Origin: Charina bottae
Taxonomy: Eukaryota > Chordata > Lepidosauria > Squamata > Charinaidae
Assembly: GCA_023362775.1 (NCBI GenBank)
Contig: JALMGJ010000006.1
Coordinates: 54,303,501-54,367,500 of the forward strand
DNA length: 64,000 nucleotides
Direction: 5' to 3'
The notes beneath the pieces are model-generated. The model was not told where the DNA came from, did not search any database, and worked only from the letters and a program-made list of their open reading frames with translations. Made by a program: the position numbers and the translations under genes. Each line of letters starts with the position of its first letter. The first letter of the stretch is position 1. This document shows, piece by piece, positions 1-11,946 of this stretch.

Positions 1-59
1 ATTGTACGAAAGACTAACATTTAAAGCAGAATATTGTACTTAATGACCAGAGATAGACT

Positions 60-215
60 GGAAGCCATCTATTTTTCATACTTTCTTTTGTTTATTACTT
101 TACTACTTTACTTCACTTTTTCTTTTTTTCTTCTTCTTTCTTTACTTTGTATTTCTATTTCTTTTTCTATTTTGAACTTTTAATATGTATTTTAAAATTT
201 AATAAAACTTATGGA
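60..215 (+). mobile_element. L1-like LINE 3' end fragment
   Basis: A T/C-rich stretch (repeated TTTCTTTT blocks) leads into an AATAAAA signal followed by an A-rich end. It resembles, on the opposite strand, the 3' ends of the L1-derived copies at 1640-1925 and 9365-10480. This is only the 3' UTR with no coding part. Assignment to L1 is by similarity among copies in this window. Confidence 0.4.
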
Positions 216-309
216 AAAAGAAGAAGTTTTCAACCTTGAATTTGTATGCTAAAGGACTGCAATGGACAGAGAGTAACTGACTCAAAGGAGATCAAACAAA
301 GATAGAAAG

Positions 310-525
310 AGTACAGATAATCCTCGCTTAACAACCACAATTGGGACTGGAATTTTGGTTGCTAAGTGAAGTGGTCATTAAATGGGTCCGACCCAATTTT
401 ACGACCTTTTTGTGGCAGTCGTTAAGCAAATCACCACATACATTAAGTGAATCCTGCAGTTCCCCATTTATTTTGCTTACGAGAAACTGGCCAGGAAGGT
501 CAAAAATGGTGAATCTGCATTCCAG
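310..525 (+). repeat. MITE-like dispersed repeat, one half
   Basis: The segment opens with AATCCTCGCTTAACAACCAC and contains the recurring phrase GTCGTTAAG with variants GTGGTCATTAA and TGCTAAGTGA. I recognise this as the left half of a short element common in squamate genomes, whose full form has matching inverted ends. The right half is missing, so the DNA-transposon class is inferred. Confidence 0.4.
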
Positions 526-1324
526 TACCAAAAAAAGAAACTTAACAGATGCTCAAGATCATCCAACACAGATTAGAGCCCTACATGGGAAAAAAATGCC
601 AGGTGTTTAAGATACAGTTGGTTTAGGAAAGCCCGAAGAAAATAAGACATTATTGCTGATGCATGCTGGATAATTGAGAAAGCCAAAGGAAAAAAAATAA
701 AAACAAAAAGATGTGCTTCATTGATTATAGAAAGGCTTTTGATTGTGTCAATCATGTCAAACTGTGGAATATGCCACAGACTAGGACTTGGTAGAAAAAA
801 GGGAATCCCACTGTCCTCATGTGAAACCTATATACAGGCCAGAAAGTCAGAGTACAGACAGGACATGGTGAAACAGATTGGCTCCAGGTTGGTAAAGAAG
901 CAAAGATGGTATAATTTCCCCTTATTTATTCAGCCTATATGCTGAATATATATTATGGAAGCTGGATTGGAAGATGAGCGTGGTTTTAAAATTGAAGGAA
1001 GAAGCATCAATAAACTGTACTATGCTGATGATACTACTCTGATTGCTGAAAATGCAAAGGATGTGGAAGCTCTGTAATAAAAGTCAAGGAGCACAGTGAA
1101 AAAATGGGACTAAAATTAAATATAAAGAAGACCAAACCAATGACAACAAATACCTGAACTAGCCTTAGAACTAACAATGAAGATATTGAACTGGTAAATG
1201 GCTTCTGCTTTTTAGGATCAACCATAAACAGTAAAGGAACCAGCAGTAAAGAAATGTGCTACAGACTAGGACTTGGTAGATTAGCCACGAAGGCCTTGGA
1301 AAAGATATTCAGATCCAGCAATGT

Positions 1325-1407
1325 ACCTGTACCTATACCTATACCTATACCTATACCTATACCTATACCTATACCTATACCTATACCTATACCTATACCT
1401 ATACCTA
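1325..1407 (+). repeat. (CCTATA)n hexanucleotide microsatellite
   Basis: About 13 near-perfect hexamers lie inside the RTE relic, between the codons for EKIFRSSN and those for TKIRIV. Because the unit is two codons long the surrounding frame is not shifted; it reads as alternating Pro-Ile. Confidence 0.9.
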
Positions 1408-1639
1408 CAAAGATCAGAATAGTGCAAGCAATGGTATTCTGTGTGACACTCCATGGAAGCAAAAGTTGGATTATGACGAAGCAGGCTTTTGAAATTGGTG
1501 TTGGAGAAAACTCCTGAGGATAACAGGGCCAGCCAAGAAAACACAGAAATAGATCATTGAACAAATCAACCCAGAGTTCTCACTCAAGGCGCAAATGACC
1601 AGGCTTAAATCATCCTACTTTATATGTTATATAAAAATA

Positions 1640-1925
1640 CATTATTTCTGGGGAAGGTTCTTTTTTTCCCTTTTTTAAAAATAATTTTAAAAATAATTTT
1701 TTAAAAAAGTATAACAAAGAACATAAAAACTAATACAAACTAATAATGAGTAGAAGAAACAGAAAAAGAAAAAAGTGCAGAAAGAAAGAATAAAAAGAAA
1801 TAGAAAGAAGAAGCTTCTGATTTCCTTTGTAGCAAATATAAGTACAAGTACAAAATTATCTCTTATGGTATGATTACAAAAAAAGAAGCTCACTTTTTTC
1901 TATTATCCAATTTTTTTCTAATCAT
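1640..1925 (-). mobile_element. L1-like 3' end inserted in the RTE relic
   Basis: On the minus strand this is T/C-rich and ends in TTAGTTTTTATG followed by A/T-rich sequence, like the minus-strand copy at 9365-9530. It interrupts the RTE frame, which is readable on both sides. Exact borders and a target duplication could not be fixed. Confidence 0.4.
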
Positions 1926-2079
1926 CAAAACCACAAATGCTGGGAAAAGTAGAAGGAAAAAGAAGAAGAGGATGACCAACAGCAAGGTGGATGGACTCAG
2001 TTAAAGTGGTGATGGGTGCACCATTGGAAGACCTGAAAGGCCAGGTTGGGAGTAGATCGTCATGGAGAAAATCTATCTG

Positions 2080-3235
2080 TGTGGTCTGTAAGAGTAGATA
2101 GTGGCACTGGATTCAGGATTATGGCACATAATCAATCAGTCAATCTGCATTTGCAAAAGCTGGAATCCCAAGACAACATTCCTTTAACCAAACCCTTTAC
2201 TAGCATCCTTCCTGCTCTGTTTGCCTACTCCCCAATACATACACTAAACATCTCAGAGTTCAGACATCCTGTTTCCATATTCCAACCAATTTTAATAAAT
2301 TTTACTAAAGCATCCATCAAGTTTGCTGTGTCTTAAGTCAGGAAAGTTGTTTTGGATGTCAATCTTTTGGATTCTGCAAGATGTATTTACCTATAATGCA
2401 TCTGCTATAGCAAAAAGTCCTTTCTTCTAACAGAGGTTAAATTCTACCACCACCACCATCACCAATAACAACAAGGCCCTTTCAGATACATTCCTGTAAT
2501 AGTTTTCAAACAGTATTTTGTAAAACAAGGATTAATCTTACTTTGGGAACAGCATATTACCCTGAAAGAATTACTCTAAAGAGAATAAGTATTTCAGAAG
2601 TTCAACTGTGAGTGCATCCTCTGCATCAGCAGTTCTTCAAATCTATGGAATACTTATGTTCCTCAAACAACTTGAAAGTATTCTGTTGGGTTGTTCCAGA
2701 TTTTGAATTCATCCACTTTCACTTGCTGAACAAGTACCCTGCCCATGAATCAAGAGAAGGTGTTGGTAAGCCTGTTCTTAGAAATAACATTGATGCTTCT
2801 ATTGTTTGTTTGTTTTTTAAAGTCATCATTAGAAGAGTTTTGGGAAAAGGTTTACAAAGAAAATGACCTTTTAACTGAAAAGAAACTGAAGGTCCTACAA
2901 TCTTTTGATTCAACATATCTTAGTAAAAGTTGATTTTCCGCACTCTCTCAATAACAAATAACAAACTAGGGTGAATGTTATGCCTATTCTTAGCCTTCTT
3001 TCAACTAATCTCACTCCAGACACTGATGAAATATGATGTTATAAGCAAGTTCATCTCATTAAACTATTAATCAATGTGCTCAATATATGAGAAATAAAAT
3101 CCACAATTAAAATATATTCATTTTAATATTCCTTTTTTAAAAAAGAAACCTTCTTAGGTGTTCTTCATTAATAAAAAATATTTTTAATGTTCTGTGATTC
3201 TGAACAGTTTAATAAACACTGCTTTACATTTATCT
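2080..3235. other. Unannotated AT-rich DNA
   Basis: No recognisable gene or repeat. Short open frames here (for example near 2046-2336 and 2612-2866) have no recognisable domain. Confidence 0.5.
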
Positions 3236-3237
3236 TT

Positions 3238-3238
3238 A

Positions 3239-3281
<43 letters not shown>
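3238..3281 (+). repeat. (AAT)n trinucleotide microsatellite
   Basis: Fourteen perfect AAT units; they create a spurious poly-Asn or poly-Leu reading frame. Confidence 0.95.
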
Positions 3282-3589
3282 TCATCATAGGCGAATCTAC
3301 ACATAAAATACATTTCCTTTTTAGAAGAAGTGATTGGGGTGATGTGATGGCAGGTGGTGTGGCCCTGCTTTCACCCTTCATATACTAATGATTGTTTAGA
3401 TGCTGCTGCTGAAGAGGGCTTGAAGAGATGGGGTAAAAAAATGTTCATATGTTATCTTGTAGAATATTATCAGGGTGTGGTTCAAACTCAACCAATTTTG
3501 ACAAGCGATGGTTTTGGTGCTTGATATCCTTAGATACATTCCTTTAGAAAATGTCATTTTCCAGACTTTGGAACTTTGAAGAATAACAT

Positions 3590-3850
3590 AAAAATGTAAG
3601 AATCGTGCTGGAACAGGCCCTAGGCTTATTTAGTCCAATATTCTGTGGCATGTAGGGTCCACATGCATCCATAGGAAAACTCATAAGCCTAGACTGGATG
3701 ATAGATGACTTCCAGTATCACTTCCTGGCACTAGCATTTAAGGAATATGACCTATGATCCAAGCAGTAGTAAACTGCCCTGATGAACTATTTGAAGTATA
3801 TTGATGAACCAGTTGATCCTAATCCTATAATTCTATGCCAGTCCATTTGT
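3590..3850 (+). repeat. Old dispersed sauropsid repeat
   Basis: Starts ACATAAAAATGTAAGAATCG and continues through a GGAACAGGCC...TAGTCCA phrase, CTTCCTGGCA and an AATTCTATGCCAGTCCATTTG end. I recognise this word order from a repeat widespread in lizards, snakes and turtles, here heavily mutated. Its class is not clear from this copy. Confidence 0.35.
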
Positions 3851-3859
3851 AAATCTTTC

Positions 3860-5080
3860 ATTTCCCTCATAATACTCCCTTTACTCATTTCTCATTCCAC
3901 ACATATTTCTAGTTTCATGTCCAATTGCTAGTGTTGTCTTGTGTTTTGATCCAGCATCACAACATACTTTTCTGCTATGATATACAATTTTCACATGGAA
4001 TTTTTTAATCTCTCAGGCAGCTTCATCTTTGAACTCTAGGATGTCAAATAAATGATGTTTGGACAACATAAATGAATAATGTATGAATAGAACAGTTTAT
4101 TGTGAAGGAAAAAGGAAAGCTTAAAGCATGGAAGGAAATCAAGTAGAGCCAGGTAGCTGAGACCTGCTGGAATGTGTTGACTAAATTCAAAAATGAAAAC
4201 ATCAAAATCTACAAAAAAATAAAAAAGGACCGTAATAACTCTGGCACCTTATGAGACCTTATCATGATGGTACAGCTGTTACTTTAGCCACCAGCACACA
4301 GAAAGTGACAGATACATGTCATGGTGCATTCAGAAATAAATTTCAGCTGCAAAGCATCACCAGAAAGCATTACAAGAGTTTTAATGCAAATACTCAGCTC
4401 TGCTCAGACAGAAAAAAATTGTCACAATTGGGTTAAAACATATAGTATGTCCTTATTAGCATGAGGTAGCTATTCCCTGCATCCTAAGCACCACACAGAA
4501 ATATTGACTAATCCAAATGCAAAATTCACTGATGTGTGATGTAATTAAGGAACAAAATTTGGCAGTAATCATTAAATGGTTTTTTTTTAAAAAATCATAC
4601 TTTCAAGTGGGATCCTTCAATAACACAATCTCTCTATACAGCAGATGCAATTGTTATCTTAATGATTTCATGACATTATGTCAAGTCAGAGAAAGGTATA
4701 ATCAGCTTCCATAATATGCATCTGATTAGTGTTACATGAAGGGAGTTTGAACATGTTAAAGTAATTCTGAAGTACAATATCTTTACTGACATCAGTCATT
4801 GGTACAAATGGCTTTTGAACTTTCATAGCCACTTGAGTTAAACTGCAGTGTTCTATGCCAGGTACACAACTATTCCAGACTAAGTGCCATGCTTGACTTT
4901 TGCATGGTATGCTGAGGGCCACACTCCACAAATGTATAGGACAGAACAAAAATTAAATTTGATTTGATTTATATTTACATGCGTACCATCCAGTCTTTTG
5001 ATATTTAATGCTTATTTACAAATAAATGGAATATGTACTACATTCCATTTATCATTAAAATATTATAAACATTTTGAATA
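3860..5080. other. Unannotated AT-rich DNA
   Basis: Nothing recognisable; short open frames only. Confidence 0.5.
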
Positions 5081-5083
5081 TTT

Positions 5084-5123
<40 letters not shown>
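5084..5123 (+). repeat. (GT)n microsatellite
   Basis: About 19 GT units. A second, shorter (GT)n run of about 12 units is at 5308-5333. Confidence 0.95.
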
Positions 5124-5124
<1 letters not shown>

Positions 5125-5334
5125 ACATCCAAGGCTTTTAGGGCCAGGGTACTCTTCCAGATTTTCAAGTTCTACATCTCTGCCATATACATGCTTAGCT
5201 GGAACAAGCCCCAGTGAACTATTGGGATGTCACTTTTAGGCTCAATGTCTAGGATTGCATGATCTGTTAACTCTGACACATACTATCATGATTTATAAAC
5301 TATAAATGTGTGTGTGTGTGTGTGTGTGTGTGTT

Positions 5335-6885
5335 GGCAGTTCATAAATTACAATTAAACAGCTATGTTTAAGAATAAAACAGCTGTAACCTTTTAAAATT
5401 TCTGAAACCTGCAATGGAAAGCAACAGTTCTGGGGGTGGGGGGGAGGAACATACAGGTGACATATAAAGTGAATAATAAATAAAATGCAGTCATACAGTT
5501 TTGCACAAATAGGTTCTTTCAGAGATGTAATTAAGTATGAAACATGCTCAGCATGTAAGAAAGGGGAAGGCAACCAGCAGCCTATAGAGTCTACATGTCT
5601 TCTTTCTGGAATATTCAAAGCTCTTTCTGACCATGATTGCTATAAAATGACCACACAATTTCATACCATTTGAAATGTGATATCTAAGAAAACAGTAATG
5701 CATGCCTAACAAAGGTATATCTAAGCTTAAAAAATTAAGATCCCAAACTCTCCCCCAAATCCTGCCCCACCTTTATAAGTGACATGGCCCCACTGAATTT
5801 TGGACCTTCACAAACATTTAAAGTAGCCCTTGCTCATTGAAAGTTTATCAATTCTACTTTTAGAGTTCTCTAGACTGAGACTTGGAACCTTAGAAAAGGC
5901 TGGAAAAACTTGGGAAACTTCTGGTGAATGCTATGGCGAGCTGGCATCCTGCCGACAGCGGGACAGCGTTTACGAGAAAAATCGTGGCTGGATGCTAGAT
6001 TTGGACTGGCGAAATCTCTCCTTTTAAGTATGTTAACCGTCCCCTGTGTACACTTACAGTACTTGGCTGCATATAGGCAAGATGGTCATACCAATGGAAG
6101 GTATTCTCCTACAACCCTTTTTCCACTGTAGCCATCCCCAGCCAACTGACATATAATTGACCAAAGAATGATGCAGCTACTCACAGGCTTGAATTTCAGT
6201 TCTAATCTTACTAGTTTTTCTATCCTATGGAGAATTCTTGATCCCACCAACTTAGTTACTATCAGCTTTAATTGATTACTGTACTTTAGAGAGCTCTTCC
6301 AGAATTTATGAGGGGGCATCAATATCAAAGTGACTTTAAAGCATATCCACAACTCCTGCAATAGCAATCCTAGTGTGCAAAGCTATCCTTAACACTGAAA
6401 TAAATAAGGAAGAGTCTGCTTGTCTGGGAATCTCCTGAACTCTGCAGAGTCTTTGCCCAGGGGGATTGAAAGTGTAAAGTAAACTATGAAAAAGTAAGTG
6501 CAGCTGAAGGCATCATTTTGTCACAGGCATTGTCTTGATTCCTTTGGTGAATGATTTGCAGCAGGAGAAGTAAGGGACATTGTAAGATATTGATTCTTTT
6601 GGATCTCATGGTGCCCCCTTGGATACCCTTTCTAAAATGGGAGTATGGCTGCTTGTTATGGGGACCAACCCTAATGTTTGAGTCATGGACAAAAAATATC
6701 ATGATTATAAAGATGGCACCTAGTTCTATCCCTCTTTTACGTCTGATACAAGAGCCCAGACATTGCTTGGAGACAGTGAGACTCTAAATGAAAGCTATAA
6801 AGAAACTAATTCTACGAAGATAGGGTGATGATTTTTGAATGGTTCAGGAGAAGATGTTCAATTTTTTTCTGGGATGATTTGCCTG
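5335..6885. other. Unannotated DNA
   Basis: No gene recognised. Around 5925-6010 the sequence is less AT-rich and has several CpGs, but its open frames show no known domain. Confidence 0.45.
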
Positions 6886-6889
6886 CTTG

Positions 6890-7025
6890 GTAAAGGATCA
6901 TGTTCCCAATCTAGGAGTGTTTATTGATCTATTAATCAGCACCCTTCAATGGTTAAGGCTGGTACAAGGGCTGAAAGTAATATTTGAGGGAGACAGTTTG
7001 GCAGTTATGTATCTAGTATGTTTGA
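6890..7025 (+). pseudogene. Possible decayed L2-type RT fragment
   Basis: One frame reads VPNLGVFIDLL, then LQWLRLVQGLK and FEGDSLAV. That order resembles the C-terminal part of L2 proteins (NLGVLLD...LRLV.QLRPF...DLA.V). The match is short and decayed, so this is tentative. Confidence 0.25.
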
Positions 7026-7029
7026 CACC

Positions 7030-8615
7030 CAGAGAAGATAATTTTTAACCCCCTCTTCTCTATACAACAAAATTATTTTCAGTAATAATCATGACTTGAA
7101 GCAAATTATAATAATGGCCAGAAAAGAAATGCAGACAGTAAATTTGTTTTAATTGAACTTCACATATAGGATCATGCCATTAAATAAAAAATAAATATTA
7201 GAGTACAAAATGTAGAAAGTAATGGATTAGTATACCACCTCCAGCCCACCCTGCTCTCACTGCTCTGCCAAGTCACCCCTGCTGGTACCTCCAAACTAAA
7301 GAAGAAAACTATTGCTATCTGATGGTCTTCTACAGCCACTGTCTGCTTTCCCACAACTGCCTCCACTTACCAGATCTCAGCATGAGGCCCCTGAAGCTCT
7401 GAAGGTTCCATCTCCATCACGGTTCCTGTGCTGCACTATCTAAGATGGCAATTTTCCTTCCAGAGAACTGGAGTTTGAATTAAACCTCATGTGTGAATAA
7501 TACCTCTAGTTTTTAATATTTGATATGTTGTCTCTACTGTTGTTTGGGTTATTGCTTGCACTTTGTTTTATGGTGGCTTTTAAATGAGTTATTCTAAAAA
7601 TCATGTTGCAAATGATGATTTGAAAAATAGCATGTGTTTTTAATTAAAAAACAACACAAAGAAGCTAAGTGTGTTTATTGGATTTTAATAAAAGATTAAT
7701 TTATAAATGGGGAAGTGAAACTTTAAGTTATATATTGTAGTTACGTAATTTTTTTAAAAATCTCTAGTTTATGAAATGAAATAAAACAACATCTTTTTTG
7801 TTATGTAGGAACAAGATTGGAGTTCTTTCTCCCCAATTACCTTAGAATAAAATTCTTATAATAGTTTATTGATTTAGCACTATCTATCTTTCTATCTATC
7901 TTACTGCACATTCTTAAAATGTATGGGGAGCTTTTTCTAAAGTTTTAGACAGTGTACTTTCTCATTCATGGCTGGATAGCATTGCCTATTTGATCTTTCT
8001 CTAAATTAAGGCCTAAAATGAAATGTTCCATTTCAATGAAATGTTGAACTACATGGTAATTTTGAGCTGACCTCATTCCAAGTTGGCTCTTGAAAAAGTC
8101 ACATTTTTATATGCTAGATTGTTTTTACAATATAACAGAGTTTGCTGGTACATTCTTTGTGCGCTTTAAATGCAGCAAACCTTGTTATTAAACTATAAAT
8201 CTAATCCCTTTTTTCTCTCAACTGGATAAATAAATATCTCCTTTCTTTCCACACCAATACTCCTTCAGAATATTTTCCATATATCTATGTAATATAAGCT
8301 GCAAATATCATTTGAGTAAAATTCAAAGAATATTACAAACCCACTAATACAGCAAAAATATTACCACCCCCCTACTTTTTATATAGTGGTATTTTTTTTT
8401 AACAGATAAACTTTCACAGTCGTTTTGGCCCAGGTGATTGAGCAACTTCTAAACATTCTGAGCCATGAATCATGTATCTATTTTGAATAATTCAGTGTTG
8501 TTAATTAGTATCTTATCCAAATTTTGCATGATAGGACACCTTTTCATGAATTGTGAATTAAATCCTCAAAACACAAGATATACATACAATTCCCTCTCTC
8601 TTTTTTTTGGTGAGA
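7030..8615. other. Unannotated AT-rich DNA
   Basis: Unique-looking sequence; a short imperfect TATC run lies near 7880-7905. No gene seen. Confidence 0.5.
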
Positions 8616-8619
8616 GATC

Positions 8620-8690
8620 AACCTTATTTATTCATTTATTTATGCTAAAAATTAAGTCACTGCCCATCTCACTCAAGGAGCAACTTAACT
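8620..8690 (-). mobile_element. Decayed L2/CR1 3' tail
   Basis: A TTATTTATTCATTTATTTA run precedes GCCCATCTCACTCAAGGAGC. This is the minus-strand image of the L2 tail (gagatgggcgg then A/T-rich short repeats) seen more clearly at 27752, 40608 and 58527. Confidence 0.45.
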
Positions 8691-8694
8691 AAGA

Positions 8695-9360
8695 GGATGA
8701 ATGAAAGTATGGCTTTTATCTCTCCAGAATATTAGTTCATTGATGAAAATGTTTGTTTTCTTTTCCTACTATTGCCATGACTCCTAACCAGTGACAATTT
8801 TTGTCCTGTTCCTCCTAAAGATACATCTAGGGAGAAATATATCTACTGTTTATGCTGTTCTACTTGAGAATAATGAAAGTTTATTACAGAGGTTAACTTT
8901 AATTATTCACAAAATGGAGATGTTCCCCAATGCAATGCCAATTTCCAGCAAGAGTGTAAAGCCATTAAGTTATACTCGCTTTTTAAAAGTTGGACAACCT
9001 CACATGTTTTTTGGAAATAAAAAATTCAAATACATGCTATCTGGGCTGCAAAAAGATGATTAAGGCCGGTATTGAATTGTGTGCTTTAAGATTGCTTAAT
9101 TTCTTAATAAATGTAACCAACTTCCATTAAGCTTCTGGTGCTTTCAGTCTTGATATAGCAAGTCAAAATCAATATTGCAAAGAACTTCCTTTTAAGCCTA
9201 TAATCAATACCCACCAATTCTGAATAAACATCAATTATTAATAATGAATGTGGTTTGTTTTGTTTTACTTAGGTTTGCTTTTAGAGTACCTGTAAAGGAT
9301 TGCTACTGTCAAGTTCATCCATTAAACTGAGATCACAGCTTTGAAAGCAAGCAGAAAGGG
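8695..9360. other. Unannotated AT-rich DNA
   Basis: The open frame at 8791-9063 (90 codons) has no recognisable domain and ordinary AT-rich composition. Not called as a gene. Confidence 0.45.
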
Positions 9361-9364
9361 TCAA

Positions 9365-10480
9365 ACTTTTTTATAGTAATTTTATTAAAAATTACAATTA
9401 CAACAATAAAAACTAATACAAACTGAAAAAAGAATAAAAATAAAAAATAGAAGATGCAGAAAAGAAAAAAAAGAAAGAAAAATAGAAAAGAAAGAAAAAC
9501 ATAAGACTATCATAAAGAAAAAGAAAAAAATATATGTATAAAGAAATGACTTCCCCCTTCATCACAAGAAGTATAAATAATTTTAGTAACTTATCACTTA
9601 CTCTTAAAATACAACAAATAATCTCTTCTTCTCATATCCTATTTCTTATATTATTATTTATATATAAATAAATCCTTAAAGCCCTGTCATTTCAGTCAGC
9701 ATTTTTTGTCAGCAAAAGTCCATTAAGGGTTACCAGAAATAACAACATATCCATTTTAACCTTCATCAAATAAACCAACCTTATATTTCTTCCTTTTACT
9801 TTTAACAATCTTGATTTTTAATCCCTTCAAATAATGTCCTACAATTTGGTTTCTTTTCATTTTTTCTTTGTCCCTTCTCACAAAACCCTTCAAAACCTTA
9901 ACAGGTCTCTTTTGTAAATCCAATATAGGAAAGTTATCCAGGTCACTCTTTTGGTTTGTTTTTTAAAAAAAATTAAATAAACCTTAAATTTGTTTTTAAA
10001 ACTTCTTTCGCTAAGGATTGAAGGAAACTATAAAACCTGTCAATCCAAAGGTTCCTAATAGCTGAAAAGCTGTTAACAAGCAATTTCTGAAAGTGATTAG
10101 AAAAGGAAGTATGTGAACCCAGTGTTCTTTTGAAGGCACGGACTGCAGTTTGAGCAAAAAGATAGCTATTCTCCCATTTCCCAGAGCTCTAAACTTGCCA
10201 GAGGCCACTGTCTTGTGGTCTCCTTGCAGGGAGCAACTCTCTGGAGCACTTGTGGGCGACCCCAAGTCCTCTCCTTGTCTGTAGAAAAATTATGAAGAGC
10301 CAGTCTACTTGCTGGCTCTTCATTCCACTGTGGTCATCAGCTCCGCTTTTCATAGAGCTGTCTTCAGTCCACCATTTCTTCCCTGGAAGTGCAGAAAGGA
10401 TCAAACTGTTGACAAAGTAATGCTTACTAGATTGGCTTAGGTACAAAATTTTATCTTTCGAACTCTCCAGGATCATCCAA
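9365..10480 (-). mobile_element. L1-derived element lacking ORF2
   Basis: On the minus strand this begins with an L1-style leader (ACTTCCAGGGAAGAAATGG near 10385) and runs through a less AT-rich 5' region (10010-10400). It then passes directly into a long A/T-rich 3' region whose last part is T/C-rich and ends AATAAAATTACTATAAAAAA at 9370-9395. At about 1.1 kb there is no room for a reverse transcriptase and no RT motif is visible. It parallels the copies at 21205-22920 and 54010-55598. A 10-nt inverted repeat (GAAGAGCCAG / CTGGCTCTTC) is at 10294-10321 in the 5' region. The name L1-derived is inferred from the terminal regions. Confidence 0.45.
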
Positions 10481-10484
10481 TATA

Positions 10485-10716
10485 CCAATAGTATATCATT
10501 AGTTTTTAAGGATGAATGATAAGGTAATGCTAGAGGCTAAATATTACTGAAAATATTTTAAGATATTGGGGAAAAAAAGTATACTGGAATACATAGATTT
10601 GTTCTTCTGAAGAGACCATCTAAAACAAAAGAGAAGAAAATACAGAAATAAATGATAGTGTGTTAATTGTGTATCTTATCTCTTAAAATATATTTGAGAC
10701 TGAAATATTGAACATG
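10485..10716. other. Unannotated AT-rich DNA
   Basis: Spacer between the L1-derived element and the hAT MITE. Confidence 0.4.
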
Positions 10717-10724
10717 GTATATAT

Positions 10725-11084
10725 CAGGGATCCCTGACCTTTTTGGCACCAGGGACTGGTCGTGGAAGACAAATTTTCAACAGACCGGGGGGGGGGCAGG
10801 GTTTGCAGGCAGGAGCCAATTGCATGGGCAGGGGCCAATCGCATGGATGGGGCAGGGTTTGCAGGCGGGAGCCAATCATGTGGGTGGGGGTGGGGTTTGC
10901 AGGTGGGAGCCAATTGCATGGATGGGGGCGGGGTTTGCAGGCGGGAGCCAAACACGCGGATGGGGGGTAGGTTTGCAGGCGGGAGCCAATAGCACGGACC
11001 ACCACCGCTCACCTGCTGTGTGGCCCACTTCCTAACAGGCCACGGCCCACTAGTGGGCTGCAGCCCACAGGTTGGGGACCCCTG
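10725..11084 (+). mobile_element. Non-autonomous hAT DNA transposon (360 bp)
   Basis: It starts CAGGGATCCCTGACCT and ends AGGTTGGGGACCCCTG, imperfect terminal inverted repeats of the CAGGGGTCCCCAACC type. Both sides carry the identical 8-bp GTATATAT (10717-10724 and 11085-11092), the target-duplication length expected for hAT elements. The interior is GC-rich and contains a minisatellite of about five 38-55 bp units (10797-11000), each with GGGTTTGCAGGCGGGAGCCA. There is no transposase frame; the long open frames on both strands come from the GC-rich tandem units. It must have been moved by a transposase supplied elsewhere. Confidence 0.88.
10797..11000 (+). repeat. Minisatellite inside the hAT MITE
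   Basis: Tandem units of roughly 38-55 bp share GGGTTTGCAGGCGGGAGCCA followed by a variable CAATYGCATGGATGGGG part. The first unit contains an internal partial repeat. Divergence between units is low to moderate. Confidence 0.85.
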
Positions 11085-11094
11085 GTATATATAT

Positions 11095-11930
11095 ATATTT
11101 AAAAGATAGTCAAAAGGCTTCATGCATTTTACAAAGAAATAAAATTTATATTTCTTTCCTCCATAGCTATATCTGACAAGAGAATCTGCAAGGCAGGCAT
11201 GCATTTAATCTACGTATATTTCCATAATCAATTTTGCTACTTCCTTTGTAAAAAAGAATAAACACCTAAAGAAGCAGTGATTCAGCCCTTTGTTCCTTCC
11301 TTTCATTAAAGTTTGGTTTTTCATATTCACATTTGTTAGTCTAAGTTTATGTTATCTTTTACAGCAAGAGATTCTTAGCTGCTATTATTATTATTATTAT
11401 TGTTTTTGTTATTATTATTTCTTGCCTTTATTTTGTACACCTCAAAGATCCCATTCCTTTTTTGTGGATAAAACTGTGAACCAAAGTAATTTATTTTTCA
11501 ACATTCTTTCCATAACTTTATGAAGAAGCATGATTTCATAATTGTTTATTTATTAAACATATACAGCCATCCCAAACAGGTGTCCTCTGTGAGACAGTGT
11601 GCTTATTTGTATGAGAAAGCATATTTCAGAAACAAAGTACATGCATATGCATATTGCTGAGATATGCATGTACTTATGCATATTGCTGAGATTAACACAT
11701 CCATAGCATAGTTAGTATTCGAAATGAAGCATTGCTGAAACCACTGTTTTATTTCCAAATTCTTTGATTTGTAGTGAGTTTAATTCCATGCCAAAGGAGG
11801 CTACCCTTACACCATCTCCTGCATAGTAAGTCAACATCTGTTTGTTATACTGTGAAGAAAATGGTCAAAGAGGGATTGGTTTAGTAGAGAACATACATTT
11901 TCAATGAAAGCTGAAGAGTCTCTTTTTATT
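11095..11930. other. Unannotated AT-rich DNA with a short (ATT)n run
   Basis: An (ATT)n array of about eight units is at 11381-11402. A direct repeat containing ATGCATATTGCTGAGAT lies at 11645-11692. No gene seen. Confidence 0.45.
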
Positions 11931-11946
11931 GACTGTGAGGTTGAGT

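Larger units (their letters stand above)
530..2075 (+). pseudogene. Degenerate BovB-like (RTE) reverse transcriptase
   Basis: An old LINE relic with stops and frameshifts in every frame. Readable islands follow BovB order: CFIDYRKAFDCVNHVKLW near 715-765 (RT motif A), a YADD-like YYADDTTLIAE near 1020-1050 (motif C), GLKLNIKKT near 1107, FLGSTINSKGTSSKEMCYRL near 1210-1260, TKIRIVQAMVF near 1406-1440, then after an insertion MLGKVEGKRRRGRPTARWMD-like remains near 1938-2000. It is far more diverged than the BovB copy at 41581-43981 and belongs to a different, older lineage. It is interrupted by a hexanucleotide array (1325-1407) and by an L1-like tail (1640-1925). Confidence 0.7.

Noticed and set aside
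1254..1564. Poly-(Pro-Ile) or poly-(Tyr-Arg) proteins
   Set aside because: Translation of the hexanucleotide array on either strand; only the flanking residues reflect an RTE relic.
10683..11204. 173-codon minus-strand protein and overlapping 70-90-codon frames on both strands
   Set aside because: They are produced by the GC-rich tandem units of the hAT MITE; several frames are open at once and the peptides are repetitive.
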